Shown here: positions 26,530-36,600 of the stretch, piece by piece | Layout: the number at the start of each line of letters is the position of its first letter | How positions within the stretch are numbered: position 1 is the stretch's first letter | Assembly (NCBI GenBank): GCA_016786845.1 | Contig: JAEUVB010000005.1 | Span: 1 to 39,634, forward strand | DNA: 39,634 nucleotides | Direction: 5' to 3' | Origin: Chitinophagaceae bacterium | GTDB lineage: Bacteria > Bacteroidota > Bacteroidia > Chitinophagales > Chitinophagaceae | Made by a program: the position numbers and the translations under genes | The notes under the pieces: generated by a model | What the model saw: the letters and a program-made list of their open reading frames with translations, nothing else | Told to the model about the DNA's origin: nothing | The model's database searches: none

Positions 26530-26552
26530 CTACATAATCGCCGAACCCAATT

Positions 26553-27938
26553 ATGAGCCAAGCTAATCTGAAAAAGACCTTCCTGAATAAAAGTGAGATC
26601 AAGGCTATGGATGTTGAACACAAGCGTAAGTTGTCGTTCAATATCGGCAAGTACAATGAAGTGGTGGTGAAGGGCAAACAGCAGTTTTCTGATTTGGATA
26701 ATGCCCGTAAAAAGGCAAAGAATATCAAGTGGAAGACCATGGAGAATCTGGATCAGTATCTCGTGGAGTTTGAACAAAATTTTATCCGTAATGGGGGTAA
26801 AGTAATCTGGGCCAATGATGCCCTGGAAGCGAATGAAGCCGTACTCGAGATCTGTAAAGCGCACAATGCAGTACAGGTCGTTAAAAGTAAGAGCATGGTG
26901 ACCGAGGAAATTCATTTAAATGATTTTCTGGAGCAACATCAGATTGAAAGTGTAGAAACCGATTTGGGAGAATATATACAGCAATTGGATGGTGAAGCAC
27001 CCTATCATATTGTGACCCCGGCCATGCATAAAAGTAAAGAAGATGTAGCCCGATTGTTTCATCAAAAATTAGGTGTGGAGCCTAATCTTTCACCATCGGA
27101 ATTAACCCTGGTAGCCAGAAGAAATTTGCGGGCAAAATATACGACCGCAGGAATAGGGGTGACCGGTGGCAATTTTCTATTGGCGGATATAGGCGGTGTT
27201 TGCGTGACTGAAAATGAAGGCAATGGCCGATTGACAACCGCTTTTCCAAAAGTGCATATTGCCATTGTAGGTATCGAAAAGATGATTCCATCGGTGGATG
27301 ATTTGAATTTATTTTGGCCCTTATTGGCCACCTATGGTACCGGACAAAATGTAACGGTATATAATACCATCTTTACCGGTCCGCGTAAAAAAAATGAACC
27401 CGATGGCCCGGAGGAAATGTATATCATACTCCTTGATAATGGCCGCACCAACCTCCTGAAAGATCCGCAGATTCGGGAGAGTGCCTATTGTATTCGTTGC
27501 GGATCCTGCCTGAATGCTTGTCCGGTGTATAAAAATATTGGCGGTCATACCTATGGAGCTACGTATAGCGGACCGATTGGTTCCGTCATTACTCCTCACC
27601 TGAAAGACTTTGGTGAATTTAAACATCTCAGTTATGCTTCTACTTTATGTGGCAACTGTACCGAAGTTTGTCCGCTGAAGATCAATATTCATAGCATGTT
27701 GCACTATAACCGGACCTTGGCCGTAAAGAAGCACGAAACTGACTTTACGGAAAATACGGCCTGGCGGATGTGGAAATTGGCCATGACCAATCGAAAGTTA
27801 ATGGATATCGCCGGTGCCGGCATCAAAACCAAAGTGGTGAATAAAATTTTTAAAGACAGTTGGGGAAAGCGGAGGGATGATCTTTCCTTTCACCGATCGT
27901 TTAAACAATTATGGAAAGAATATAAAAATGTTGATTGA
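26553..27938 (+). CDS. lutB: Lactate utilization iron-sulfur protein LutB
   Basis: The 461-residue protein has the LUD domain followed by a ferredoxin-like domain, as in LutB/YkgF. The first cluster motif is CIRCGSCLNACP (Cys313, 316, 319, 323) and the second is CGNCTEVCP (Cys366, 369, 373), for two 4Fe-4S clusters. TTAGIGVTGGNFLLADIGGVCVTENEGN is the LUD signature. In LutABC the protein takes part in oxidation of L-lactate to pyruvate. Neither lutA nor lutC is adjacent here, so the partners must be elsewhere. The stop overlaps the next gene's ATG by one base (TGATG). Confidence 0.93.
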   Translation: MSQANLKKTFLNKSEIKAMDVEHKRKLSFNIGKYNEVVVKGKQQFSDLDNARKKAKNIKWKTMENLDQYLVEFEQNFIRNGGKVIWANDALEANEAVLEICKAHNAVQVVKSKSMVTEEIHLNDFLEQHQIESVETDLGEYIQQLDGEAPYHIVTPAMHKSKEDVARLFHQKLGVEPNLSPSELTLVARRNLRAKYTTAGIGVTGGNFLLADIGGVCVTENEGNGRLTTAFPKVHIAIVGIEKMIPSVDDLNLFWPLLATYGTGQNVTVYNTIFTGPRKKNEPDGPEEMYIILLDNGRTNLLKDPQIRESAYCIRCGSCLNACPVYKNIGGHTYGATYSGPIGSVITPHLKDFGEFKHLSYASTLCGNCTEVCPLKINIHSMLHYNRTLAVKKHETDFTENTAWRMWKLAMTNRKLMDIAGAGIKTKVVNKIFKDSWGKRRDDLSFHRSFKQLWKEYKNVD

Positions 27939-29266
27939 TGTTTTACGAAATACAAAAAGTGGTCATTTATTCGAAAATCGATAATGTCCGCTTACAATAT
28001 GTGCTGGATATCGTATTCCGGCTTCAGCTCGGTTTGCCTTATGAATTGACCCACGATATTGAGTACTTTTTGCAATCTCAGGAGGCCAGGATCAATTATT
28101 CTCATGAGAAATTAGGTGAGAAACGGATGATACAAATGATTCCGAATGAATTGATTGAGCAGACCGATATACGGCCCCAGCCAACTGCCCTTCGTTCATT
28201 TAAGGGGATACCGGTGATATGCCGTTCCGGTGAAAGAGATGATCAATTTCCCTTTGATCTGTTTTCGGCAGTTTTTTATTTGCTCACCCGATATGAAGAG
28301 TATATCGATCCGCCCATGGATCAACATGATCGATTTCATCATCGGGCCAGTTTAGCCTTTGAATATGAATTTTTGCATGCACCCTTAGTAGACATTTGGA
28401 TTTTGGAATTGAAGAAGACCTTCACGCTCATGTATAGAGATATGGCTTTTCCTGCAAAGAAGTTCACGTATATCCCAACCTATGATATTGATATGGCATG
28501 GAGCTATAAGCACAAGGGGTTTCTTCGGAATACCGGTGGCTTATTGCGCGATATATATCATAAGAAATTTGATCGGGTGAAAGAACGGGTAGCCGTGTGC
28601 AGCGGGCGTCGAAAAGACCCTTTCGATACCTTCGCCTATCTGGATCAGTTGCATGCACAATATGATTATCAACCCATCTATTTTTTCCTGGCGGGTGAAC
28701 GGGGTACCTATGATAAGAATATAGCACCCACTCATCCGGCGATGAAAAAATTGATTGCAGATACCCGATCCAAATACGACATTGGCGTTCATCCTTCATA
28801 TGGCAGCCACTTCAGTGATGAACAATTGAAGAAAGAAATCGATCTGATCGGTTCGAAGAAGAGTCGTCAGCATTATATTAAATTCAAATTGCCTGAAACC
28901 TACCGAAATTTAATTCGGCATGGTATTACCCAAGATTACTCTATGGGATATGGGAGCATCAATGGTTATAGGGCTTCTACCAGTTTCCCGTATCTGTGGT
29001 TCGATCTAGAGCGGAATGTGGTAACTCCGCTTGAGATTCATTCATTTTCTTTTATGGACTGCAATGCGTTGTTTGAAGAGAACAAGACCCCGGATCAGGC
29101 CTTTTATACCTTGAAGGAAATGGTGAAATCAGTGGAGGTGCTTGGAGGAACCATGATGACGGTTTGGCATAATTTCTCCTTAGGTTCAGATCCTCAGTGG
29201 GCCGGATGGAGGGAAATGTATGAAGCGTTTTTTGCCCATGTAAAGTCTTTGCAGTCGGAGCAATAA
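27938..29266 (+). CDS. Polysaccharide-deacetylase-like family protein
   Basis: The 442-residue protein resembles a Bacteroidota family annotated as polysaccharide deacetylase family. A unique N-terminal domain (about 1-165) carries FPFDLFSAVFYLLTRYEEY. A NodB-like barrel follows with FTYIPTYDIDMAWSYK (Asp-x-Asp, metal site) and DIGVHPSYGSH (His pair). WHNFSLG comes near the end. The true substrate is unknown. ATG 27938 reuses the last base of the lutB stop, so it is co-translated with lutB. Confidence 0.85.
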   Translation: MFYEIQKVVIYSKIDNVRLQYVLDIVFRLQLGLPYELTHDIEYFLQSQEARINYSHEKLGEKRMIQMIPNELIEQTDIRPQPTALRSFKGIPVICRSGERDDQFPFDLFSAVFYLLTRYEEYIDPPMDQHDRFHHRASLAFEYEFLHAPLVDIWILELKKTFTLMYRDMAFPAKKFTYIPTYDIDMAWSYKHKGFLRNTGGLLRDIYHKKFDRVKERVAVCSGRRKDPFDTFAYLDQLHAQYDYQPIYFFLAGERGTYDKNIAPTHPAMKKLIADTRSKYDIGVHPSYGSHFSDEQLKKEIDLIGSKKSRQHYIKFKLPETYRNLIRHGITQDYSMGYGSINGYRASTSFPYLWFDLERNVVTPLEIHSFSFMDCNALFEENKTPDQAFYTLKEMVKSVEVLGGTMMTVWHNFSLGSDPQWAGWREMYEAFFAHVKSLQSEQ

Positions 29267-29288
29267 AAAAACCACCATTTAAGGTGGT
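29264..29288 (-). terminator. Terminator downstream of tRNA-Leu
   Basis: On the minus strand a 6-bp ACCACC/GGTGGT stem is followed by seven T residues, four bases after the tRNA 3' end. It also overlaps the stop region of the plus-strand deacetylase gene. Confidence 0.7.
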
Positions 29289-29291
29289 CTT

Positions 29292-29376
29292 GTGCCCAGA
29301 ACAGGAATCGAACCTGCACTACCTTGCGATAACCAGATTTTGAGTCTAGCGCGTCTACCAATTCCGCCATCTGGGC
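29292..29376 (-). tRNA. tRNA-Leu (anticodon CAA)
   Basis: The 85-nt cloverleaf starts GCCCAGATGGCGGAATTGGTAG and ends with TTCGATTCC in the T arm and CTGGGC in the acceptor stem plus discriminator A. The anticodon stem CTAGA/TCTGG encloses the loop CTCAAAA, giving anticodon CAA (reads UUG). A long variable arm (class II) fits leucine. The CCA end is not encoded; the genomic bases after the discriminator are CAA. Confidence 0.95.
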
Positions 29377-29474
29377 CTGATTATTTCTAAACAGCGTGCA
29401 ATAATACAATATTCAATTTAATCTATTTCAATTTGGCTAAAAAAGATTTTTGATTATTTCGAATAGAGGGGAAC

Positions 29475-29936
29475 TTATATCAATTCCAGCATGGTATCTA
29501 CCACGCTCCGTATGCCTTTGGCGATTTCGGTATAGGCGATGTCTTTATCGGCATAGCTGCTGACCGGTTTCGCGCCGGTGGGGAGGGCCTGCAGTCGCGC
29601 ATAGGGCATGTCGGACCAATCGCAGGTGCGCAGAATAATAGGAATAATGCGTGCTTCTCCGGCTTCATGGCGAGCCATGGCCGTAGTTAATTCTTTATCC
29701 CAGATATATTGACTGTTGTTGAAATCCACACTGATGAGCAGGAGGATGATATCTGCGGTTTCCAATTCACCTTTGATAACGGCGTCCCATTCCTGCCCGG
29801 CCATGATTTGGCGATCTTGCCATACCTCCAATTTTCCACTCCGTTTGAGACCGATAAGATTTTTATCGAGTTCCTGTTTCATCGCCTCATCTTCATGAGC
29901 ATAAGATAGAAAGAGTTTTAGTTTGTCTTTGGGCAT
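29475..29936 (-). CDS. Soluble TIR-domain protein
   Basis: This 153-residue protein is essentially one TIR domain. LKLFLSYAHEDEAMKQEL is box 1, VWQDRQIMAGQEWDAVI follows, and ADIILLLISVDF leads to WDKEL, whose Glu82 is at the position of the catalytic glutamate of NAD+-hydrolysing TIRs. ARIIPIILRTCDW completes the fold. Bacterial TIRs of this type cleave NAD+ or produce cyclic ADP-ribose signals in antiphage defence. ATG 29936 is chosen because the frame further upstream overlaps the preceding gene and lacks TIR content. It is the last gene of a set with a membrane TIR and a membrane sensor-like protein. Confidence 0.92.
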   Translation of the reverse strand: MPKDKLKLFLSYAHEDEAMKQELDKNLIGLKRSGKLEVWQDRQIMAGQEWDAVIKGELETADIILLLISVDFNNSQYIWDKELTTAMARHEAGEARIIPIILRTCDWSDMPYARLQALPTGAKPVSSYADKDIAYTEIAKGIRSVVDTMLELI

Positions 29937-29965
29937 GCAGGTATGTTTTATTGCGGAAAAATAGC

Positions 29966-30709
29966 TTAGGATTTCGATCCGAGCCAAAGTTCAAGTTGCT
30001 TTTTTCTGACAGTTTGATTTTGCACTTGAACCACACGAACCTGTATGCCATTCGACCTCAGAATATTGGCGATCGATTCAGACTTTGCTCTGTCTTCTGC
30101 ATGGAAATACCTGATTTCCGATCCAAATGAGAATTTCATCTTCTCCCATTTAGGGACTTTGATATCCTGATCGGAAAGAATTTTAGAGGCTTGCTCGGCT
30201 TGCTTCAATCTTGAATCTTCACATTGTATGTAGACGGTATAGTAAGAAGGATCCGGAGCCGGGGGTATTTCATCTGCTGCCGATGGAGCCATCGCTACGG
30301 GCGCAGGTGCGGCCATAGCCGCATCATCTGAATGTTCATCCGAACCGGAAAGGTCCCGGGTATGTGCACGGTCCATTTCCGTTTCCGGAATGAAAACACT
30401 TTGTTGCTGATCGTAAGCATTGATTTTTTCGGCAATGCGTGAATTGTCAGGGATGAAGGAACGTATGATGGAATCTTTTTCGAGCAGTTGCGCAGCAGTC
30501 CTTTCCAGAGAAACTACCAACATATTAATGGAATCCGTTTTGTTAACTTCCACTTCCAGTAGTCGATTTTTTTCTTGTTGATGACGATAGGCGAAGACGA
30601 CAAAAAGTACAGCCATGACCGCAAAGAGTATGGTAGACAGCATGGCCCATGCTTTATTCTTTCGATCATTGGCCATGAGCTCATCTATGATGGTAATATT
30701 ATTTTCCAT
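29966..30709 (-). CDS. One-pass membrane protein with C-terminal sensor-like domain
   Basis: The 247-residue protein has a single membrane helix (about 20-43, AMLSTILFAVMAVLFVVFAY) and then a Leu/Glu-rich coiled-coil segment (45-90). A low-complexity Ala/Pro/Asp linker (about 120-155, including AAPAPVAMAPSAADEIPPAP) follows. The compact C-terminal domain contains YYTVYIQCEDSRLKQAEQAS, EIRYFHAEDRAKSESIANIL and RKKQLELWLG. Domains with the [IV]RYF..ED..A..[IV]A..L pattern and an ending EVWL are, from memory, recurrent C-terminal parts of caspase- or TIR-linked bacterial proteins, where a ligand-binding role has been supposed. It starts three bases after the membrane TIR gene. Confidence 0.8.
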   Translation of the reverse strand: MENNITIIDELMANDRKNKAWAMLSTILFAVMAVLFVVFAYRHQQEKNRLLEVEVNKTDSINMLVVSLERTAAQLLEKDSIIRSFIPDNSRIAEKINAYDQQQSVFIPETEMDRAHTRDLSGSDEHSDDAAMAAPAPVAMAPSAADEIPPAPDPSYYTVYIQCEDSRLKQAEQASKILSDQDIKVPKWEKMKFSFGSEIRYFHAEDRAKSESIANILRSNGIQVRVVQVQNQTVRKKQLELWLGSKS

Positions 30710-30712
30710 GGA

Positions 30713-31384
30713 TTAACTGATTTTAATTTGGGTGGGGAAGAGCACATTCTTAAGGGCAAACAAGGCGGCACATCCAAACATCAGGAATACGATGAGGGAT
30801 AAGGTAAGGCCCATGGCCAATTTGACATATACAAAAACAGCCGATAATGCACCCATCAGCAGTAATATAGATGCCAGCAGTATGTAAAATGTTTTAGGCC
30901 CTTTGGTGATTTTTACATGTCCTAATTCAGGGAAAGCTAATTGTTTGATGACCTGAGCCAATTCCGTAAAAATTCTTTCCTTGTCGGCCGGACTTTCCGC
31001 AAACTCTTTGATCGATTGATTGTTCTCAGGGAAGAAATCTTCTTTAAAACGACGCAGTTTATCCTCCGATTCCCAATCGCAGGGACGTAATAAAACAGGA
31101 ACGATTTTTTTATTTTCAGCGGTGGCTTTTTCGAGGAGTTGCAAACATTCATCACTATTGAGATAATCTACACTGATGAGCTGTATGGCAAGATCAGACT
31201 TGCTCAGAAACTCTGAAATTTTATTCGGGTCTCCATTCAGCCTAAACAATTCATCTTTGTCGATGATGTCCAGCAGGCCCTTTCGTTTATAAGCCAAAAA
31301 GTACGGACTCAGTTCCTTGTACAATAATTCATCATCATCGTCGGAGGAATAAGTGAAGAATATACGTTTGCTGTTAGCTGCCAT
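30713..31384 (-). CDS. TIR-like domain protein with two C-terminal membrane helices
   Basis: The 223-residue protein has an N-terminal TIR-like domain. KRIFFTYSSDDDDELLYKEL is the first strand/box, LAIQLISVDYLNSDEC follows, and KKIVPVLLRPCDW closes. Aligned without gaps to the soluble TIR two genes downstream (NNSQYIWDKEL), the catalytic position is Glu79, so activity may be kept although the DR.I.AG..W segment is lost. Two membrane helices follow at about 165-187 and 189-212, with a short cytoplasmic tail. The protein would fix a TIR at the inner membrane. It is tightly coupled to the sensor-like membrane protein. Confidence 0.85.
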   Translation of the reverse strand: MAANSKRIFFTYSSDDDDELLYKELSPYFLAYKRKGLLDIIDKDELFRLNGDPNKISEFLSKSDLAIQLISVDYLNSDECLQLLEKATAENKKIVPVLLRPCDWESEDKLRRFKEDFFPENNQSIKEFAESPADKERIFTELAQVIKQLAFPELGHVKITKGPKTFYILLASILLLMGALSAVFVYVKLAMGLTLSLIVFLMFGCAALFALKNVLFPTQIKIS

Positions 31385-31452
31385 AAGTGTCCGTTTGAGG
31401 TGAGGATTGGAAAATAGTCCAGGACCTACTTCCCGGCAATCGTAGAAAGGGA

Positions 31453-32277
31453 TTAGGCCATTTTTGAATATTTCTTATAGGCAGCTTCCATTTTTGTATC
31501 ATACCTATTTGATTTGTAAGAAGGACCATTATACCCTTTGGCAAATTGAGCCCACTTTTTACTCCTTAAGGCATTGATCAAATTATTTTTTACGATGAAT
31601 TTGCCAAAGACATCCAATTGATTGGCTTCGGATTGACTCATGTAATCGACCATGGCCTTTGCCGTTGGATAGCCAAGGTCTTTATAGTTATTCCCCATAA
31701 TCTGAAACAGGCCATATGACGCTGAACATAATGCCGCCTCCTCATGGATCGCTTTCGCTTTATCAAGTCGGCTATGCTGGTCCTCTTTATAATATTTGTT
31801 GGGGGAGAAATAATTTTTATACAAGATGTTTTCATTCCCCCTGGTCAAGCCTGCAGGATCTATGCCTCTTTCTTTTAATTGTTTCCAAAAGATATGCCCT
31901 TCAAAAAGGATCTTGATTTTCCCGTTTGTAAAACCACGGCCATTTGATTCCACCTCGTGTACTGCTTTGATCATGGCTGGTTCCAGATTGTACTTTTGTG
32001 CAAATGCATTAAAATCCGATTCACCCATAAAAGTGGAACTGATGACCGCAACATTCCCTTTTTTCTTGTTGAAGAGTTCAGTCAGAATGACCCAGGATTT
32101 AGATCCTACCATGCCATCTTGTTTTAAATTATTGTCTTTTTGAAATTGCAAGACAATTTTTTCGGTGGCAGGCCCGAAGCTTCCGTCTGTTCCGATGTTG
32201 TAGCCTAATCTTTTTAGCATTTCCTGCATGAGGAGTACAAATTCTCCCTTGCTGCCTTTTTTGAGTAGTCCGTTCAT
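31453..32277 (-). CDS. Peptidoglycan-binding N-acetylmuramidase (phage-endolysin-like)
   Basis: The 274-residue protein has a peptidoglycan-binding domain (residues 5-68, GSKGEFVLLMQEMLKRLGYN and GTDGSFGPATEKIVLQFQ). An N-acetylmuramidase (DUF3380-type) domain follows at 85-270, with VHEVESNGRGF holding the probable catalytic Glu110, then ILFEGHIFWKQL and CSASYGLFQIMGNNYKDLGY. Such enzymes cleave the glycan backbone and are frequent in phage lysis modules. There is no signal peptide: ATG 32277 gives MNGLLKKGSKGEF at once, while the upstream extension to 32340 is unlike a signal. Its place between a nuclease and TIR genes is unusual. Confidence 0.88.
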   Translation of the reverse strand: MNGLLKKGSKGEFVLLMQEMLKRLGYNIGTDGSFGPATEKIVLQFQKDNNLKQDGMVGSKSWVILTELFNKKKGNVAVISSTFMGESDFNAFAQKYNLEPAMIKAVHEVESNGRGFTNGKIKILFEGHIFWKQLKERGIDPAGLTRGNENILYKNYFSPNKYYKEDQHSRLDKAKAIHEEAALCSASYGLFQIMGNNYKDLGYPTAKAMVDYMSQSEANQLDVFGKFIVKNNLINALRSKKWAQFAKGYNGPSYKSNRYDTKMEAAYKKYSKMA

Positions 32278-32422
32278 AGTTGTTTGGTTTGAAGCATAAG
32301 AATAATACTTTTTTATAAAAAAATCAAATAGAAGGAGCAATTAACAACAGTCCGCCGGGGCAATCATACTTACCGACATCATTAAATCAAGGCATCAATT
32401 TGTCTCTCTTGATTCGATCAGG

Positions 32423-33445
32423 CTAACCCGGCATGATGAGTGTGGTTGCAGGAATAGATTTTCTCGGAGTAAGCGTCCGGCTTGCCGCATCGGCCATGCC
32501 TCGTCCTCTCAGATCATCACTGCTGCCAATACTTTTTATTTTTTCGATTTGATTTTTTTCCTGAGGGAAAGAAATTTGGTTGACCCCTTTCCATGTGAAA
32601 TGAAGACCGCTTAAAGTTTCAAGGGTCGGGATATTCACTTGAAATACTTTTTTATACGGGTAATCATTGAAAGCTAAAACGGCCTCGGGGCTAACGGCTC
32701 CCCGGCTGAGCGGTTTCATTTTCGGTACTATCAGTTTATCTTCAATCAGTTTTTGTTCATGGCTCATGATGAAGGCCGTTGAATAGAGTTTGTTTTTATA
32801 TTCAAATACAATGACTTTGAAAAACAATAAAGGAATGCGGAAATCCGGACTTAACACATAGGGTGGATCATTCTTTTTCAGTATTGGGCCTGTAAATACA
32901 CAGATTCGGTTGTTATTCGTTTGTCCTGCAGATTCTTTGATGATATATGATTCAAGTCCTTTCCAAATGCCTGTATTCAAACGTTCGGCCTGTGGTACAC
33001 TGTTGGGGAAATGAAAGGTCTGATAACTTTGTACCTGAGCTTGTTTGCCCCAGGCCATTTCATTATTGGCAGACATATGACCGATTTCAAATTCGGTGAT
33101 GTCTTTCTTTAAATCATAAAAATGATTGTCTAGCTGTAAGTCATCATCCAATCGTTCATCTTTTCTGAAACTGGTTCGTTTGACTGTTGTGGATTTACTG
33201 CTGCCATCAATATTGTAGGCCGATACAAAAGGAAGTTTACGTTCCTTATTGTACAATACGGACAGATTGGTATAGTTGAGTATGCCTTCCGGATTGCCTT
33301 TCACTTGCGGCAGAAGTTTCATGTATTTTGCCGGCAATACTTTTCGGATATCGACAGGGGTATTCGGCAGGATGAAGGACGCATCATAACCTTTACATTT
33401 TAAAAGTGTTTGGATGCTCATGGCATTGGATAAGAGCGTAGGCAT
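32423..33445 (-). CDS. DNA/RNA non-specific endonuclease family protein (ββα-metal)
   Basis: The 340-residue protein carries the NucA/EndoG-type nuclease core. LPFVSAYNIDG is the opening strand, and EFEIGHMSANNEMAWG is the DRGH-type motif with the catalytic His123 kept but Arg changed to Ile. TFHFPNSVPQAERLNTGIWKGLE carries the Mg-binding Asn and the helix typical of the family. Such enzymes cut DNA and RNA. No signal peptide is evident, and the C-terminal ~60 residues are low-complexity and basic. ATG 33445 or 33421 (MSIQTLLKCKGY) are possible starts; the frame reaches back to 33517. The gene is divergent from the CHAT protein gene. Confidence 0.8.
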   Translation of the reverse strand: MPTLLSNAMSIQTLLKCKGYDASFILPNTPVDIRKVLPAKYMKLLPQVKGNPEGILNYTNLSVLYNKERKLPFVSAYNIDGSSKSTTVKRTSFRKDERLDDDLQLDNHFYDLKKDITEFEIGHMSANNEMAWGKQAQVQSYQTFHFPNSVPQAERLNTGIWKGLESYIIKESAGQTNNNRICVFTGPILKKNDPPYVLSPDFRIPLLFFKVIVFEYKNKLYSTAFIMSHEQKLIEDKLIVPKMKPLSRGAVSPEAVLAFNDYPYKKVFQVNIPTLETLSGLHFTWKGVNQISFPQEKNQIEKIKSIGSSDDLRGRGMADAASRTLTPRKSIPATTLIMPG

Positions 33446-33652
33446 GATCTGAATATTTAGGATAGGATGGCATGGTCTCCTGTGAATGATTTGATTATAG
33501 AAACAAGGAGGATGCAAATTCTTTTGACAAGATAACTTAATTTCATGAAATCAGATGTTTCCAAAGCCGGATTTTCTGATAGAATGGATTTTTTCAAATA
33601 ATATTTTCATTCCTTCAAACTCAGGACTTATCTTGTCGTAAAATCAACCAAG

Positions 33653-36600
33653 ATGCCTGTTCGCAAAATTAAACTCTATGCAACCCCTTCACTTCAACCT
33701 GAAATAAGCTCCACAGAGTTAGATGGTTTGACGCATGAAGAAACATTTTATATTAGTTCGCAAAGATCAGCGGGCGAAGAACGAATTCTATCGCTCGATG
33801 ATCAGCATTGTGTGGAACTCACCTTCTCCGATCAAACGGTTTGGTTTGGAAATGCCGACACCCTGGATGAGGTCTTCCCTCAAATGCAAATCAAAAAACG
33901 TGGTGCCGGCGATGTGATGGAATTGCCTCTAACCTTAGGTGCGGAAGGAGAGGACAGAGGCCTTACGGATATTGCCCTCAAGATCATTAAAGTATTTGCC
34001 AAAAAAGCGATACAGCTCGGAGTGGCCGAAATCGCCGCTAAAGTTGAAAAGAAGTTACTCGACAATCAAAGTGGACTCTATGGGATTAGTCCGGATTTTA
34101 TCTTAGGAAATGTGAACATGGTGGATGTACAAAAACCGGCTCTGTTGTTTATTCACGGCACCGGTTCATCTACCTTGGGTTCGTTTAGTGAATTGAAAGG
34201 CTCCGGACTTTGGGAACAGATGATACAAACCTATGGCGAACAAATCATGGGATTTCAACACGAGACCTTGACGAAAAGTCCTTTGCAAAATGTACTTGAA
34301 CTCTTGGAGAAAATTCCTGATCAGGCCAACTTGCATTTAATCACACATTCAAGAGGTGGCCTGGTCGGTGATCTCTTGACCTTATTTGTCTCGGGGGCTG
34401 GTATGAGTGAGATGGGTTTACTTCGTTTAAAAAAGGAACAGCGAACCCAGGATCTGGCTTTCATATCCGGCATACAGAAAGTGCTTAAAAAGAAAAATAT
34501 TCAGATCAGTAAATATATCCGTGTGGCATGCCCTGCCAATGGTACTTCATTATTGTCTACCCGTATCGATACCTTCTTTAATGTCATGCTCAATTTAGCG
34601 AGTTTGGCCAGCGGCAACAATGTCTTGGTTCAGGCTTGCAAAGAAATGATCAGTGCCGTCATCGATTCAAAAAATCAAACTACAGTACTCCCCGGACTCG
34701 AAGCCATGAATCCGGATTCAGTTTTACTCAAGGTGTTGAATACGCCGGAGAATGTACCGGTTAAAACCCAATTGGCCGTCATTGCAGGCAACAGCGGGGT
34801 CAATCTCAGTTTGAAAGCGTTAAAGGTTTTACTGATGCGCATCGCTTTCCAATCAGACAATGATCTGGTCGTGAATACGCTGTCGATGTACCAGGGCGCA
34901 AAACGTAAGTCGCCGGTATTATATTTCTTCGATGAAGGCCCCGACGTCAATCACTTTTCCTATTTCAAAAATAGAAAAACCCAAACAGCTATCTCCTCTG
35001 CGCTCCGTGCTACGGGCGAGCAGATTCCTTCTTTTAGAGAATATCAATTGACTTTGTCTGAAGACGACAGAGGGATTTTCGGTTTGGAATACGGTGCCGT
35101 ACACAACGACAAAGTCAGTGGCAAGCGACCCATCATTGTCCTCCTGCCGGGTATTATGGGATCTAATTTGGAAAAGAATAATCGGGCATTATGGATACAC
35201 TACCTGCGATTACTGCGCGGCGATTTAATGGATTTGGGAATTGATGAATCCGGTATTAAAGCGACTTCCTTGATCAAAACATCTTATAAGGATCTCTACA
35301 AGCATTTAAGCAAGTCTTATGACGTCGTCACCTTTCCCTACGATTGGCGTTTGCCCGTGCCTGAAGCAGGAAAATTGCTGAAGCAAAAAATAGAAGAATT
35401 ATTGACCCATAAACAAACGATCAAACTGCTTGGCCATTCGATGGGAGGATTGGTGATTCGCGAACTCATGATCGATGATGCCCATCAAAGTACATGGAAA
35501 AAGCTACAGGCACAGCCGGGTTTCAGAATATTATTATTAGGCACACCTTGGTTAGGTTCTTACCGCATTCCAAATGTGTTGGCCGGAAGAGACGGCATCA
35601 TCAAAACCATCAGTAAATTGGATCTGTCACATACCACCGGTGAGTTGGTCGATTTGTTTGCCAAGTTTCCGGGTATACTGAGTTTATTGCCTGTGCATGG
35701 ACCTCATGATTTTTCAGATCCTAAAGTTTGGAAAAAATTCGTGCCTTCTACAGGTTTGAACTACAGCATTCCGGATCAGGTCATTACACAGTTTGCAGAA
35801 TTTCAGAAAAAAGTAAAAAATAAAGTCGATCATTTAGACTACAGCCGGATGGTATATGTCGCCGGCAAGGATGATTCGACGCCGGAGTCCTATGATTTTC
35901 AAAACGGGGCACTCACTTTCAATCATACGATGGAAGGCGATCAAAGTGTGACCTGGGCTTCGGGCATTCCTTCAGGATTAGATCGAAAGAATGCATTGTA
36001 TTACGTCAATGTATCTCACGGTGCACTGGCCAATGATGAAGATTTATTCGACGGAATCAAAGAGATTTTAGATACGGGAAGCACAGCCGCTTTCGACCGT
36101 ACACCCGATCGTATATTGGAAAGTTCTAAAGGGAAGAGAGCAGTCGATGATCATGTATTCGAACTGAACGACGAAAGTGTAGTGAGAAGCTTGATGGGGC
36201 TGCCGAAGAAAAAAATGAAAACGGTGAAACAATTGCCGGCAATTCGGGTGAGTGTGACGAATGGCGACTTGCAGTTTAGCAAATACCCGATCATGATCGG
36301 ACATTTTTTCAAAGACGGTATTATCAGCGCAGAGAAAGTAGCGGATCAGTATATGGGCGGACAACTCAGCCTGAAACATTCGCTGGGCATTTACCCCGGG
36401 GTGATGGGCAGCAATGAGGTATTGCTCAATGCCGGTTCAGGTTTTAAAGGCGTAGTGATCATTGGTCTGGGTATGCAGGAAGATATGAGTGTCAGTAATC
36501 TGTCGGGTTGTGTCGAAAAGGCCGCCTTAAGTTATATGATTCATCAGGCAAGTTTGCACAGGGGCGAATCGATCGACCAACAAAGCGGAGGCGTCTCGGT

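Noticed and set aside
29292..33500. tRNA-Leu as integration site of the conflict cluster
   Set aside because: The tRNA 3' end faces away from the cluster, no duplicated tRNA 3' fragment is visible, and no integrase gene is present in the window.
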